From positions 3,410,001-3,474,000 of the forward strand of contig NC_026504.1 of the NCBI RefSeq assembly GCF_000182925.2: DNA of 64,000 bases, given 5' to 3'. Shown here one piece after another: positions 36,966 through 49,010 of the stretch. Source of the DNA: Neurospora crassa OR74A (lineage: Eukaryota; Ascomycota; Sordariomycetes; Sordariales; Sordariaceae). The position numbers and the translations under genes are program-made. The notes beneath the pieces were generated by a model, which was not told where the DNA came from, did not search any database, and was given only the letters and a program-made list of their open reading frames with translations. Positions within the stretch are counted from its first letter, which is position 1. The number at the start of each line of letters is the position of its first letter.

Positions 36966-38881
36966 TTAGAGCTCCTCCTTGATCTTGTCGCCAACCTTCT
37001 CGGCGCCCTTCTGGTAGGAATCAGCACCTTCCTTGACCTTGTCGCCGGCCTTGATGGCCTGCTTCTGGGCAGCATCAGCACCAATATGAAGCTGACCCTT
37101 GATCCAATCCCAACCGGCCTTCGCGCTCTCTCCGATTTTAGCAAAGACGGTCTCGGTCGGTGTCGAGGTTCCGTACTTGAAGTAGGTCCACTGACGGCGG
37201 GCCAGAGCACGGAGCTCGTTGAGAGTAGAACCTTGGGGGGCAGGCTGGTAGATTGTGTTAATAACTGATTTGCGTATTGAAAGGGTAATATCAACTTACT
37301 ACGCCATAACTATCAAGGTAAGCCTTGAGATCGCTTTCACTCCAGGTGTCAAAAGTCTGGGCCTTGGCAGAGTCGGTAGCCTTAGCGAGGTAGCTAGTAA
37401 CTGAGGCGTAAGAATCGCCACCGGCAGCGGAAGCAGAGGCATATCCCGATTGAGCAGCGGCGAGCAGCTGGTCACGGGTAACACCGGCCTGGTTGGCGAC
37501 CTTCTTGCCAGCGGCATCACCGTGGGCAAGAATATAGTCCTTCAAGTTGTCGTAGGTCCAGTCATCGAAGGTCCAAGCAGTGTAACCAGAAGCAGCCTTG
37601 TGGGCATGCTTACGGGCCAGGGCGCGGAGCTCATCAATCTTGGAAGCCTGGGGGACGGGGACACCGCGAGCGTCGAGATAGGCCTTGAGGCGAGTCTCAG
37701 ACCACGTGTTGATAGCCTTGTCGAAAGCATCCGCAGCAGCCTGGGAAGCGGCGTCAGTGGCCTTGGCATAGTTGGAGCCGATGTTAGAGGTAGCAGCACC
37801 AAAAGCCGAAGAAGCAGAAGCAGAAAGGGTATCACCAAGGAGATCGGCGCGGTGCTTCCGGACAAGGGCACGAAGCTGGTTGAGCTTGGTGCCCTGGGGT
37901 ACGGGAATTCCGTTCTTGTCACAGAAGTCCTTGAGCTGGGACTCGCTCCAGGCATCGATGAGCTTGTCGGTCAGGGTCGCATAAGCAGCTTGGGCGCTGG
38001 AGGTGGCACTGGCCTGTTGCTCCTTCATGCGGAGATAGGCAAGGCGGGAGTTGCGGCGAACAGTAGCGATAAGCTTGTCTCTCTGCAATGATGGTTAATG
38101 TTTGGTCGAGATCTGCACTCATGCATATCAACTTACGGTGGTGGGCTGAGGAGCAGGGATGCCATGGGTATCAAGCCACTCCTTCAAGTCAGATTCAGAC
38201 CAGGTCTCATACAGCCAGTTACCAGGGTAGGCAGCAGTCTCGCCAGCCTTTTGAGCGATGGTCTCGTAGCTAGAACGGGCCTTCTCGAGAAGGGTATCAC
38301 GCTTACGGGGCTGGGGGACTGTGATATTGTTAGTACTTTAAGCGGATTTGCATTAGATGCGAATATAATGAAGCTCACCTGGAATGCTATGGCGATCGCA
38401 GAAGGCCTTGAGCTGGCTGTCAGTCCACGAGTCCAGAATCCAGTCCTTCACGTTGAGCCAGGAGTTGTGAGCCTTGTCCTCAGACTCATACCAGACACCC
38501 TTGACCTGGTCGATGAGAGAGTCCTTGGTGGAACCGGCGGAGTCCTTGGTCTCGATTCCCTTCTGCTTCAGGTAGTCGGTGAGCTTGGCAGTATCCCACT
38601 CCTTGTAAGGAGCGACCACCTGGTTATCCCAGTTGGACTGGACGAGCTTCTCGAGCTCCTTGCGGTCCGCGGGTGTAGGATAGGGGACATCGTGGTCGGA
38701 AAGCCATCTCTCGAGCTCAGTCTCGTGCCATTTGTTGTAGGCTGGGAAGAGAAGATCAATCAGCGGGTGTCTGGCTAAGATCAGAAAAGCGAGATTACGC
38801 ACCAGCATTGGAAAACCACGAGCTGCCGTAGACAGCGTCGGCCACAAGGGCCAGGGAGAGGAAAGTCTTTGCGATCCTCAT
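36966..38881 (-). CDS. Ish1/Msc1-type repeat protein
   Basis: Five exons (38881-38803, 38741-38379, 38318-38137, 38082-37300, 37244-36966) encode 561 residues. The start MRIAKTFLSLALVADAVYG is a signal peptide. It is followed by eight Ish1-type repeats built on W(S/T)ES-LK--LD--G(I/V)P-PQ and ending in a helix such as LRALVRKHR; examples are TWSESDLKEWLDTHGIP and AWSESQLKDFCDKNGIP. The fourth from last is the most regular, the seventh the least. The C-terminal tail is a Lys/Glu/Ala-rich helix (KAGDKVKEG, KVGDKIKEEL). Ish1 of fission yeast is a stress-induced nuclear-envelope protein and Msc1 of budding yeast is linked to meiotic recombination; entry through the secretory pathway fits the leader. 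Several introns fall at similar places within repeats. Confidence 0.9.
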
Positions 38882-41269
38882 CGCGGACTGAGTCTAGAGG
38901 TACGATACTATTGTCGGGGTGAGCAACGAAGACGGCGTGGTCGTGAGGTTGTTTGAAGATTATGCACACAGATGGTGAGAGTATGTGCTTGGGGGTATCA
39001 AAAGCTGAGTCGTGTTCCAGTTCAGAAAAAGCAAAAGAGGAAGTCAACAGGAGAGAAGGTTAAATCGGTAGAACTTGTTTTGATGTTGGTGTGCCCTGGG
39101 ATTCCAGAAGACAAAGGAAGGAAGGGAAGGCAGCTGCTGCGTTGGTCAAACCCAAGGGACTGAAGATCCAAGTGAAAACGAGGGGCGGTCATGGACGTCA
39201 CTCCTGCCCGACTGGTGCCAGGCATTGTGTCGCGTCCTTGTTCTTTCACAAAACACAACAAACAAGCCACAACTGGCACCACGGTTTGACAGCTGCCCAG
39301 TGTCACGTACTTGGTAGGAACACGAGCATGTCTACAGAAGTCAAGAGTGGCAGGCATTCATTATCCACCACCGGCTCCAGAGTTTCTTGTACAGCCCCGT
39401 TTCGATCTACAACTGGCAGGAACAAGCTATCGTCTCGGTCCCTACACAGATGCGATGCTCTGCGAAGGCAAGGTGGACGAGTGAGAGGGGAGGGGAAGCT
39501 CCGATACAATGACGTAATTGGCAGTTGCCGCCTGAACTCCCGCGTGAATTGCTGTTAGTTGAAGCTTGTTGCCGTCTTGCCATTGGTCTGCTGTCAATCT
39601 CTCATCCCTTCTCTGCCTTCGACAAACGAAGGCCGGCATCATCGTTTGCTCTGGTATCCTCCAGCCCCGTCACATCATTGTGTCACAGGCCAAAACCAAA
39701 ACATCTTTTTCTCTGCCAAAGCAATGACGTCATGCTGCCGTCCCTAGTGACATTTTTGGTGTTGGGCCCAGACCATTGGCGCCAAGACACGCTAACATGC
39801 TAAGCTCTCTTGTTCTCCTAACCCTCGATCAGAAGAAAGAGATCCAGAAGAAGCTGTCGTGAGCCAGATATTTTGAGGGTAGATGGATGGCAGAAATTTG
39901 TATTTGAAAGCTGTTGTTCTTTCTGTTGATCTTGTTTATTACCCCACAATGTCTCTAAATTAGTGTGAACTGCGGAAATAAGGTTTGATATTCGTTGGGG
40001 AGGGGGAACCCTGACGGGTAGCCGAGTGTGATGCTGTGAGGATTTGCGACCACCGTTTCAGTCACCACTCATCTCGGTTCACCTTTCAACGCTTGCAGAA
40101 TTCAGGGCCGTTTGAGAGATCATCCGATATCGAGATGCCACGTTATGCTCTGCAGTCACCTGTGCAGGGAACTGTCAAGTGTCTCAAAAGATGTCTGTAC
40201 TCGGCAGGAATAACGGGATGGACTGATATTGATGCATGCCAGGGCACATCTTGCACTGAACTCCTCAGCGAGGCAGATGTTCGCTCGAGCATCGTTGAAC
40301 CACAATCCTTCACAATTGACAAAAGTTAAGGTTACTAGAGCATTTCGAGGGTCGTTTTCACAGAACCCCCCTGGCGTCCTATAGTGATATTCTGTTTTGG
40401 TCGTTCCAATATTTGATATGCTACGTATTGGCGGTAGCGAAGAGGAAGAGTGGTTGTGTTGTTCTAACGGAGTACTTCGGGTTTGTCGGATACCAACTAT
40501 GAGGGATGGTGCTCTAACGCGGATGCCAGAATCATGCGGAATTCTGAAAAATATGGTGAAAATTCGAAGTCAGTGTTTGAACCATGAGAGATCTTTCTGG
40601 CAGACGACCGACACCTGGATCTTCATTCAAGCTGCAGGTCTTGATCGGTTTAGTTTTGAGGACCAAGCTTTGGATCATCAGGAGCGAGTTGCAATCGGTT
40701 GTACTTTGTACAGTTCACATCTTGAGCCACGAAAAAAAGGTAAGTAAATCCACACTATGGAAGACCCGCTCGAAAATCAATAAATGAGTCGTCGTAGAAG
40801 CAGCAAACCACTGGTGTAGCAACTCAAGGACGAAATGCAAGATGATATTGAAGAATGATCAAAATCAAACAACAGGTGGTCACATTGTCAACGGACCACA
40901 TACGGAAACCCGTGAAATCTGTTTGATGCTATACTTAACATTTCAGTTTTACCAGGACAATATCGGGGCAGCGAAACCGGCGGACTGGAAACCGTTTCAC
41001 CCTCTAGAATGAGAGTATCGGGTAGGCAACGTAACAGTAAGTTAACAAGAAGGCCAGCAAACATTGTTCATCAGAGTCATCAAGCCTCTGGGTTATCGAG
41101 AATTTGGATGGCATGGCAAGTCATCGGGGTAAAACGCTTCATTATGATACAAGACATGCCCAACCCAACGCTAGCTCTATTGCATGCCAAATTTCTATGA
41201 ACCGTCCATGACCTTGCTGTTTGCCGTAGTTCGGTCGTCGCTTTCAGTACGGTAGGAAATGCAATAACA
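38882..41269. other. Gene-free stretch (about 2.4 kb)
   Basis: This covers the Ish1 promoter and the 3' side of rpt5. Some frames stay open for about 100 codons (for example 40424-40747 plus) but show no family and no splice joints. No regulatory element is recognised with confidence. Confidence 0.45.
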
Positions 41270-42855
41270 TTAAGCGTAGAAGTTGACGGTCTGAACGCGT
41301 GGTCAGTAAGCAGCACACAAGCATTGGTTGTCTTGGGGAAAATACTCACTTCCTTCTTCTTGGCCTGCACCTCAGAAATAGCGTCAACGTAGTGTTCGTG
41401 TCCAATCTGATTCTTGCCCATACGGAGGGCAATCATGCCAGCCTCGACACACACAGCCTTCAGCATGGCACCGCCAAACTCATCCGTGCTGCGCGCCAAC
41501 TCGCCCCAGTTAACGCCGGGGTTGACCTTCATCTTCCTGGAATGAATCTTGAGAATCTGTGCGCGTGCCTCCTCGTTCGGAAGAGGGAACTCGATCTTGC
41601 GGTCAAGACGACCGGAACGAAGCAAAGCGGGGTCGAGGACGTCGATACGGTTCGTCGCGGCGAGAACCTTGATACGGTCGTCAGAAGCGAAACCGTCGAG
41701 CTGGTTGAGGAGCTCCAACATGGTTCGCTGGACTTCACGATCGCCGGACTTCTCGCTGTCGAAACGCTTGGTACCGACGGCATCCAACTCGTCGATGAAG
41801 ATAATTGACGGGGCCTTCTCTTTTGCTAGGGCGAAGCAGTCCCTTACGAGCTTGGCACCGTCTCCGATAAACATCTGCACTAGCTGGGGGCCAGCAAGCT
41901 TGAGGAATGTGGCATCTGTCTGAGCGGCGCAAGCTCTGGCAAGTAAAGTCTTGCCTGTTCCGGGAGGTCCGTACATCAAAGCTCCTATTCCTGAAGTTAG
42001 CAGCAATACCACAGCAGCGAGTTTCTGCTCCATCTTGGTGAAGACATACCCTTGGGCGCCTTGATACCGATCTTCTTAAACCGTTCGGCTTCCTTCATAG
42101 GCCACACAATAGCCTCGACAAGTTCGTCAATCTGTTTGTCGAGACCACCGACATCTGTGTACTTCTCCTGAGGCTTCTCGTCGACCTCCATAGCCTTGAC
42201 TCTGCTGTCGTACTCGGCGGGCAACGTATCCAGAATAAGGTACGAATCCTTGTTAACACCGATGAGATCGCCGGGCTTCAACTTCTCGGGGTCGACCAAG
42301 CCGATGAGAGGGAGAAAGATGGTCTGTCTGGTCGATGTCTTGATGACTGCCGATTTACCCACGCGCGTGGCATCCAAGTCGATGTTGGCGCCCTCTTCGG
42401 AGGACTCGGCGGTCGGGTCAAGGTCCAAAAGTTCAACGACATTTCCTACGAGATACGGAAGTTGTCTGATGAGGCCAGCGTTAGTAGGGGAGGTTTCGCG
42501 GCTACTGAAGGCAAACCTTAGGGGAGTGTAGGGGGAATGTTTACCGGTTGTTGGCAATCTTTTCTTGGTTCTCCTTGATCTTGTCCTTCATGGTAGCCCT
42601 CTCATGTGATAACCGCTGGTATTCGCTCTTCATGATTCTGGCATCGTTCTCGAGGAGGCGCTTCCGCATCAGGATGTCCTCTGTGCTCAAACTCAGGATC
42701 TCCTCATCTAGGATGTCATCGGCCTCGGGCTCGGCATCCTTCATCTCGGCATCGCCATCTCCCTCTTTCTTGTTGTTCTTATCCTTGTCCTGATCCTTCT
42801 TCTTGTCCTCGCGCTCACGGCGATCGAGGTCGTCGAGTTCCTCAAGGGTCGACAT
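41270..42855 (-). CDS. rpt5: 26S proteasome regulatory ATPase Rpt5
   Basis: Four exons (42855-42545, 42465-42050, 41990-41350, 41290-41270) encode 462 residues. An acidic, charged N-terminus and coiled-coil ([19 protein letters not shown]) lead into the OB-type region ([14 protein letters not shown]), then the AAA module: Walker [10 protein letters not shown], Walker [15 protein letters not shown], sensor [18 protein letters not shown] and arginine fingers. The last exon has only six codons and encodes TVNFYA; the terminal FYA is the Rpt5-type HbYX motif that docks into the 20S pocket. Rpt5 belongs to the ring of six ATPases that unfold ubiquitinated substrates. That the tiny terminal exon restores the docking motif strongly supports the model. 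Walker A is preceded by KGIGAL, slightly longer than the usual KGVL, so that intron border could be off by one or two codons. Confidence 0.96.
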
Positions 42856-43586
42856 GGCTGACGCAGACGGGTGCGAATGTGGGGTATCGGTAGGGAAAGT
42901 CGCAAGGGCGCAGAGATCGGGTTACTGATCCTCTGTATGTAATCTCCACGGAATTTGAAACGACGACGTGGAGTAGTAGTGGTGGTTAGTGATGAAAATC
43001 GCCGTTGTTTGCGTTGTGGTTGGGAGACCGGCGGTCGTGCTTGTAGTGCAGTGCTGCGTGGATGGTGGCAGTTGCGTGGTCGACATGCGGCACAGAGCTT
43101 CGAGTGCTGTCGGTGGTTGACCAGGAGCTGGGCTGCAGGCAAAAGCGCGACGTAACAAGGCCGGGTACCTAACGCCCCACAGTATGTACATAGTACTTCA
43201 GCTCTAGACCCCACTCTGACCCCAGAGTGAACCAGCCACAGCTGACTAACCACGCGGCATCGGCCATCCAGGTTCACGGTTTCAATTCAGTCGAGTTTCA
43301 CTGCACGATCATTCATCTGCTGTGCTTCACTCAATTTCGATGTTCATGAAGTCTTAAACGGAGTTGACCAAAACCCTTGAGCTAGTCCCTTACGGGGAAG
43401 CGGCTCGATAACACAGGAATTGATTCGATACATCCCTCATCGGACTAAAAATATACCAGCGCATTACATTAGAGTACGAGAAGGCCGTATTCACACCTCT
43501 CGTCAAGTGTCAAGTATCAACTCTCCCAGGACAACCACGATGCCGGACTGATCCTGATGCGTTTGAGCCCCAATAACCACAGTCGT
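42856..43586. other. Spacer between rpt5 and TIC20-like gene
   Basis: This is the rpt5 upstream region and the 3' side of the next leftward gene. No gene is supported. A GGTGGCAGT near 43060 resembles the yeast proteasome element only partly. Confidence 0.5.
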
Positions 43587-44430
43587 CTACTCGTCGTCCA
43601 AGATCCCGCTTGCTATCGGCCCAAAAATCGGTACTTCGTATCTGGAAACCAAGTCAGCTTTTGTCCACTCGTTTGGATCCCGGAAGACATACCTGTCTAA
43701 CGTGTCGGCGTCCCTATAAGCATTAATAACCAGCCATCCTACCAACGCCAAATCCGCCAGAAATAACAGCCAGCTAAGGAAACTCGACCAAGAAATCAAC
43801 AAATGAAGCACAAACAATGCCGTAAACAGCAGACTGGACTGCCATGCGTGGAACCTAATCCCCAGTTCCACATGTCAGCAACGCTAACTCCTCGACCATA
43901 CCGAGAGATGGGTCTTGTTTCACTCACCTGACATAATCACTCTTCCGCTCCAAAATCAACAGCAAAATCGCTCCCAGCGGCGGCACTGCCAAATACGCCA
44001 AACACGCCTCATAATCCAGCCTCAGTCCCAAGCTCGTATCAAACTCGGACACCATCCCCTCTCGAGCGCCCAGCGCATTGAAATATTCGCCCATGCTTCC
44101 TCCTACTCCTCCTCCTCCTCCTCCACCACCACTGCCGTTCCTACTGTTGAACCCAATGCCACTGCCGATCCCATTGGCGGTGCCAGGAGTAGCACTCGGA
44201 CTTTGATACCTGCTGATGCCCTCACCCGACCAAGCACGATGTGGTTGTGGGTGTAGAAGTGGCGGAGGCGATACTTGCGCTGGGCGCTGTTGGTACTTGT
44301 TTCCGCTGCTGGGGGAGTAGGAAGAACGGCGGCCGTAGTCCCATGATGTGCGTGGGGAGGAGGTGGAGTCGGGTGGTGAGATGGTGCGCCCATGCTCCGG
44401 GGGTGCGGCTTGGTAAGGTGCGAAGTCCAT
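43587..44430 (-). CDS. TIC20/UPF0132-like small membrane protein
   Basis: Three exons (44430-43928, 43854-43693, 43641-43587) give 239 residues. The first 130 are Pro/Ser/Gly-rich and disordered, with a run of eight Gly. A conserved membrane module follows: DYEACLAYLAVPPLGAILLL, ERKSDYVRFHAWQSSLLF (made across intron 1), two further hydrophobic helices, then YRDADTLDRYEVPIFG and a tail ILDDE. The module is that of small TIC20/DUF4870-like proteins with three to four helices; function in fungi is unknown to me. Intron 2 is only 51 nt, a multiple of three with no stop, so unspliced RNA still reads through and inserts 17 residues between D-R and Y-E. I chose the spliced form because it yields the compact ending typical of the family. 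Confidence 0.75.
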
Positions 44431-45643
44431 TGTTTTGTTTGTTCTTGTTTTGCCTTTCCTGAGACAGTTGTGATGTGTAGTAGGTTAGGAAATCTCGTGT
44501 GCGATTATTGGAATGCTCGTTTCGATTTGTAAGAGCGTGTCCTTGTGTCAGGTATGTATCGTATCCTTACGTGGTGGTCCCGTAACTCGTTATCGTCTCT
44601 TCGTTCCGGCCGTTGCTCGTTAGTGGTTGTATTTTGGAAGTGGCTGTTGCTCTGCCCGCAGTTGCTTTTGGTATCGGGTTCAGGTTGACGCAGATTGCCG
44701 TTGACGACGTATGTATACTCTGCGAACGAGAGATGAGAGATGGAATAGCACAATGCTCAAGTCCGTATCTTGAAGGGTGGGTTGATGAGAGGTTGAGTGG
44801 AGTTGAAGACAGCGGGGATGATCGAGATACGTAGATAGCTTGTGACTGATGGGGTTTGACGAGCGGGAAGCTTTCGGGAGGGGAAGGAGTCGGTAGCTCA
44901 GCGGCGCCTTTTAGTGAGAAGCGACCAAGATCATCATCGTGAAGATGCAAATGCAAGCTGTCGAGGCGCGATGCGGCCCTCGTTCGCTGCAATGTGATGT
45001 CAGCACAGGAATACAGTCGTATAGAATTTCCCAACGGTCAATTCTTGAATTTCGTGAGTGGTTTTCTGTAACAGACAACAGCCCATGCAAAGGCAATCTA
45101 CTTAGCAATTATGCGTTGCAGAGTCCAGTTCCATACCTGCCTGGACGGTCACTTGATGGTCTTGGTATTCTGTCAGTGAACCATTGGGAGGCAGCAATGA
45201 CCGGAAGGGAAGCGAGTGCAGGGGTGTACACTAGCAAACGACTGCAGGGACCACCTCCCTTACACCGGGCCTTTAACATCAGCGGGGTCGAGCCTAGCTA
45301 GCCCGGTAGTACAGACCTCACACTTGGTTGATCATCAAGGTCCTCTGCTAAGAACCCGAAGCTGCACCGTTGTCCGAAGAGATCGTCAACCCACCAGTCA
45401 GCATCAAACACAAACGAGACACTGCCAGATTATTTGCGCTTTTACATATGTCTTTGTTACATTGTATTGTACACCAGATCCTTTGTACTTGATCTCTTAT
45501 GAAGTAGCAGCATCGCATCACTAGGTCCGGCAAGCCTGAGAAATGTACAGCACCCAATGCAGCACCCAGACCTTTGGTGTTTGTGGAGTAAATTGGGCTC
45601 CCATATTTCCGGTTGTTCGCACTTGACTTCACGCTGATTAGCC
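44431..45643. other. Gene-free stretch
   Basis: This is the upstream region of the TIC20-like gene and the 3' side of the mitochondrial ribosomal protein gene. Open frames here look random. Confidence 0.5.
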
Positions 45644-46687
45644 CTACTCTTTCTTCTCCTCCTCGCCCTCGCCCTCCTTCTTGGGGTTCTGCTCCTCCTC
45701 CAAGACACTCCTGCGACTCTCCATGGTAAGCCAGAGGCTCTTGCCAGCACCCTCCAAAACGCTGGTAAGACCCATGCCGGCGCTCTGCAGCATGTGCACG
45801 AGCTGGGCGCGCAGACCCTCGATTCCGTTCTCGATGCCGCCAACCCACTTGATGCCGTCGTAGTCGAAGGCCTTGCCCTCGATGCGGCCACCGACTAGCA
45901 GGAGCTTCTGCAGACCAGACTGGCAGGTAAGGTCATAATAACCGGGGTTCTTCTTCCTGCTGGGCGCAGGGAAGGCGGGGGGGCTGGGGGCGAGGACGCT
46001 CAGGGCAGCGCCGAGATGCGCCGGCGACACGGAGGGCAGGGTGAGGATGGCGACAGGTCCGACGAGCAGAGGAGCGAGCTGGCCGTAAACCGTCTTTTCA
46101 ACGGCCTCGGTGTTCTTGGTAGCCTCCTTGACAGCCTTCCACGCATGCTTCGACAGATCGTGGTTGTATGTAGCGGGAACCTTGGTGCCCGTAGCTGTTG
46201 TAGCCGTGGTGGGCTCCACTGTAGAAGGGTCGAAGAACTCAACGGTCTTGAGCGCAACATCGAAGATGCGCGTGCGGACAACCTGGAGGTGGATCTTGGA
46301 AGTGATGTCGGGAGCGCCCTCTGGAACTGGAACGTTGCTCAGGGCAAGGCTAAGCTCTCGCCTTATCGCAGCCCACTCGATAGCGGTCAGGTTGTTGTGT
46401 TGGAAGATGAGCATCAAGGGGGTCGAGCGGAGCATCGAGGTGTAAGTGCGCAGAAGTTGCGACTTGCGCGTATCGACAGGACGGGCGCTCGGGGGTTGCG
46501 TGGGCGGCACATAGTCGTCGGGTAGCCTGAGGTGACCGGCGGCGGCGGCGCGTTGTGGTGAGGCAGTCGAGAAGGCGGATGTGGAGGTGGAGGGCACCAA
46601 CAGGGCGGCCGACCTGGACGAGATTCTGGAAGACTTGATGGCAGAACCCAAGCCGCGGACGGCTGGGCGACTTAGTCTGAGAGACAT
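45644..46687 (-). CDS. Mitochondrial ribosomal protein uL10m
   Basis: A single exon of 347 residues. The first 45 are Arg/Ser-rich without acids ([20 protein letters not shown]), a mitochondrial presequence. The core [38 protein letters not shown] is characteristic of the L10 family of the large-subunit stalk base (counterpart of yeast Mrpl11). Later segments ([27 protein letters not shown]) fit the same fold. The tail is strongly acidic/basic ([18 protein letters not shown]). In bacteria L10 holds the L7/L12 stalk that recruits translation factors. It is divergently arranged with trp-4, with about 675 bases between the start codons. Confidence 0.78.
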
Positions 46688-47362
46688 TCTTGCATCACAT
46701 CGTGTTAATCATAGAGGACGCAGACTGGGGTCATCTCCGGGGGGCCGGAACTTACTTGTGAAAGGAGTGAACAATCTTGCGCTCCGTCAGTCCCCCGGAT
46801 TGACAAGTCCCAGTCCCCGTAATCGCGGCCGGGCTGCTGGCGAACAGAGTTCCCGAAATTTTGGCGCCGCGTCGCCAATGCCGGAACGCACTGACCACCC
46901 GGTCTCCCGCTCGCTGTAAAATCAAAAAGTTGCCTGCCGCATCTTACTCCAAATGCCAAGAGTTGCAAGCAACTCACCGCCCGCTATTCTGCCAGCCCAT
47001 TCAGGCTCATTTGCGGTTGCGATCTGCGGCTGCTGAGTGGGGTGCTCAATGCCTGCATATCTGCCCCGCTGGTGCCCGTTGGCCCTGTCGCGGGGCACTC
47101 TGGCGGCATTGGATGCCATCATTGGGGAGAACAAAGCACACTGTAGAAAGCTGCCCGTCATTCCCACCAAACCTTGGATGGTATTCCCGCTTGCGCCTTT
47201 CCGATCCACGAAATGAGTCAACAACAGCCAGACTTTACTCCTTCAACAGCTCCCAGGAAGCCGACATCATTCAATTGGCCTCCCTGACCAGCCTGACAGC
47301 TATTGCGACCAGGCAAACAGTTCTGATCCCGGCAGAAACTCCGCTTTAACATCCCCAGAAAC
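46688..47362. promoter_or_regulatory. Shared divergent upstream region, uL10m and trp-4
   Basis: No gene is seen between the two start codons. The region should contain both promoters. The one element I can name is the CPC1/Gcn4-type site listed separately. Confidence 0.6.
47213..47220 (+). promoter_or_regulatory. CPC1/Gcn4-type site upstream of trp-4
   Basis: ATGAGTCA, with A following, matches the consensus ATGA(C/G)TCA bound by Gcn4 and its Neurospora counterpart CPC1. It lies about 143 bases before the trp-4 start codon. Cross-pathway control of tryptophan genes by CPC1 is established in Neurospora, so site and gene fit. Confidence 0.7.
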
Positions 47363-48782
47363 ATGTCGGCGCAACAGCAACAAGCGGCACCGGCGACCGC
47401 GACTGCGGCTGAGGACCTCCCGGATGTCAACATCAAGAAGCTACTGACCCGTCTCTGGCCCCTCGGCCACCCCGACCCTGTGACGCCGGACGAGATCGCC
47501 CATGCCATCTCTTACTTCTTCACCAACCAAATTTCCGATGTCCAGGCCGGCGCGCTGCTCATGTGCCTGCACTTTACCGGTCTCGACCGCAGTGCCGAAG
47601 TGCTATCCAAAACAGCCCAGGTGATGCTGAAGGCCGCTGCCCAGACCGACCTTAACGAACTACGTCAAGTCATTGAGAAGCGCGGCAAACAAGAAGGAGC
47701 TTACAACGGTGGCCTCGTACGTTTTCCTCCTACACATTCAGTCATCCTAGTCCCTTTCGTTGTCCCCGTCCCCTTTCCCTTCCTCACCCTACTAGCTCCC
47801 TTACTGACCACCTCCTCGATTCCAGTGCGACATTGTAGGCACAGGTGGCGACTCCCACAACACCTTCAACATCAGCACCACCTCCTCCATCCTCGCCTCC
47901 TCCCTGCTACTCGTCGGCAAGCACGGCAACAAAGCCTCAACCTCCAAGTCCGGCTCGGCCGACCTTTTGGCCTGCGTCCCTCCCCGCCCACCCCAAATCT
48001 CTCGCATCCGCCCCGACACCGTCTGCTCGCTCTACTCCCAATGTAACTACGGCTTCCTCTTCGCACCCGTCTTCCACCAGGGCATGCGCCACGTAGCCCC
48101 CATCCGCGCGCAGCTCCCCTGGCGCACCATTTTCAACCTGGTCGGCCCTCTGGCGAACCCGCTGGACGCGCTCGACCCGGCCGTTTTCACGGGCGAAGGT
48201 GGAAAGGATAAATTGGTAGAGGCGCGAATGATCGGATGCGCGCGCAAGGACCTCGGTCCCGTGTTCGCTGAGGCGCTCAAGATGGGCGGGGCGCGCAAGG
48301 CCATGGTAGTCTGCGGCGACGAGGAGCTGGACGAGATCAGCTGCGCTGGACCGACGCATTGCTGGACTATCAAGCCCACCGAGGAGGACCCAGAGGGCGA
48401 GCCAGTGGTGGACCACTTCTTGCTTCACCCGAGCGACTTTGGGTTGCCGGCGCATTCGCTGTCGGAGGTGTCGCCGGGTAAGGAGCCGATTGAAAATGCG
48501 GCTATTTTGAGCAAGATTTTGAACAATGAGATGCCGGATGATGATCCCATCTTGCACTTTGTTTTGATGAACACTGCGGCGCTGTTCGTGGTGTCGGGCA
48601 TCTGCGAGGCGGACACGAGTGATATGGGACATGGTGATGACGGGCAGGTTGTCAAGGAGCGTGGACCAGGAGGTGGGCGTTGGAAGGAGGGTATTAGGAG
48701 GGCGAGATGGGCTATCAAGAGCGGAGAAGCGGCGAGGCAGTGGGCCAAGTTTGTGGAGGTCACGAATAGCTTCAGCGCATAA
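47363..48782 (+). CDS. trp-4: Anthranilate phosphoribosyltransferase
   Basis: Two exons (47363-47716, 47826-48782) encode 436 residues. The enzyme joins anthranilate to phosphoribosyl pyrophosphate, the second step of tryptophan synthesis. Family motifs: helical N-domain with DVQAGALLMCLHFTGL; the phosphate-binding loop VGTGGDSHNTFNIST, which starts at the acceptor of the only intron; KHGNKASTSKSGSADLL; HQGMRHVAPIRAQLPWRTIFN; and GPLANP. The intron contains a CTGAC branch site. It is longer than bacterial TrpD because of loop insertions, for example CVPPRPPQISRIRP. A CPC1-type site upstream suggests amino-acid-starvation control. It converges with the tRNA ligase gene. The symbol follows Neurospora usage. 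Confidence 0.95.
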
Positions 48783-49010
48783 AGTGCCAGTGCTATGGTC
48801 TTGTTGTCTGGTTAAGTATAGATGTGGATATGTAATTGTGGTGATGAGAAGGCTACAAGCCTGGCTATATTGCATATTTTGGTCTCGAAAGCCCCAAACC
48901 TGTTCTCCTGCCATCGTCTTTCCGTTCTCGCCGTTATACGCAAAGCTATGATTTTCCCCAAGACATTTTGTGAACATCATCCTGCGTCTAACAGACTCCT
49001 ACAAGTAACG
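48783..49010. other. Short convergent spacer, trp-4 and trl1
   Basis: The two 3' ends meet here. If the RGG-type tail of trl1 is used, the two coding regions are only about 228 bases apart. No separate gene is seen. Confidence 0.5.

Noticed and set aside
40397-40747. A 116-codon plus-strand frame
   Set aside because: It starts at a TTG, has no recognised family, and lies between two clear genes without splice support.
42918-43180. Yeast-type proteasome promoter element (GGTGGCAAA) upstream of rpt5
   Set aside because: The best match, GGTGGCAGT near 43060, agrees at only seven of nine bases, lies on the strand opposite to the gene, and I know of no Rpn4-like factor using this element in filamentous fungi.
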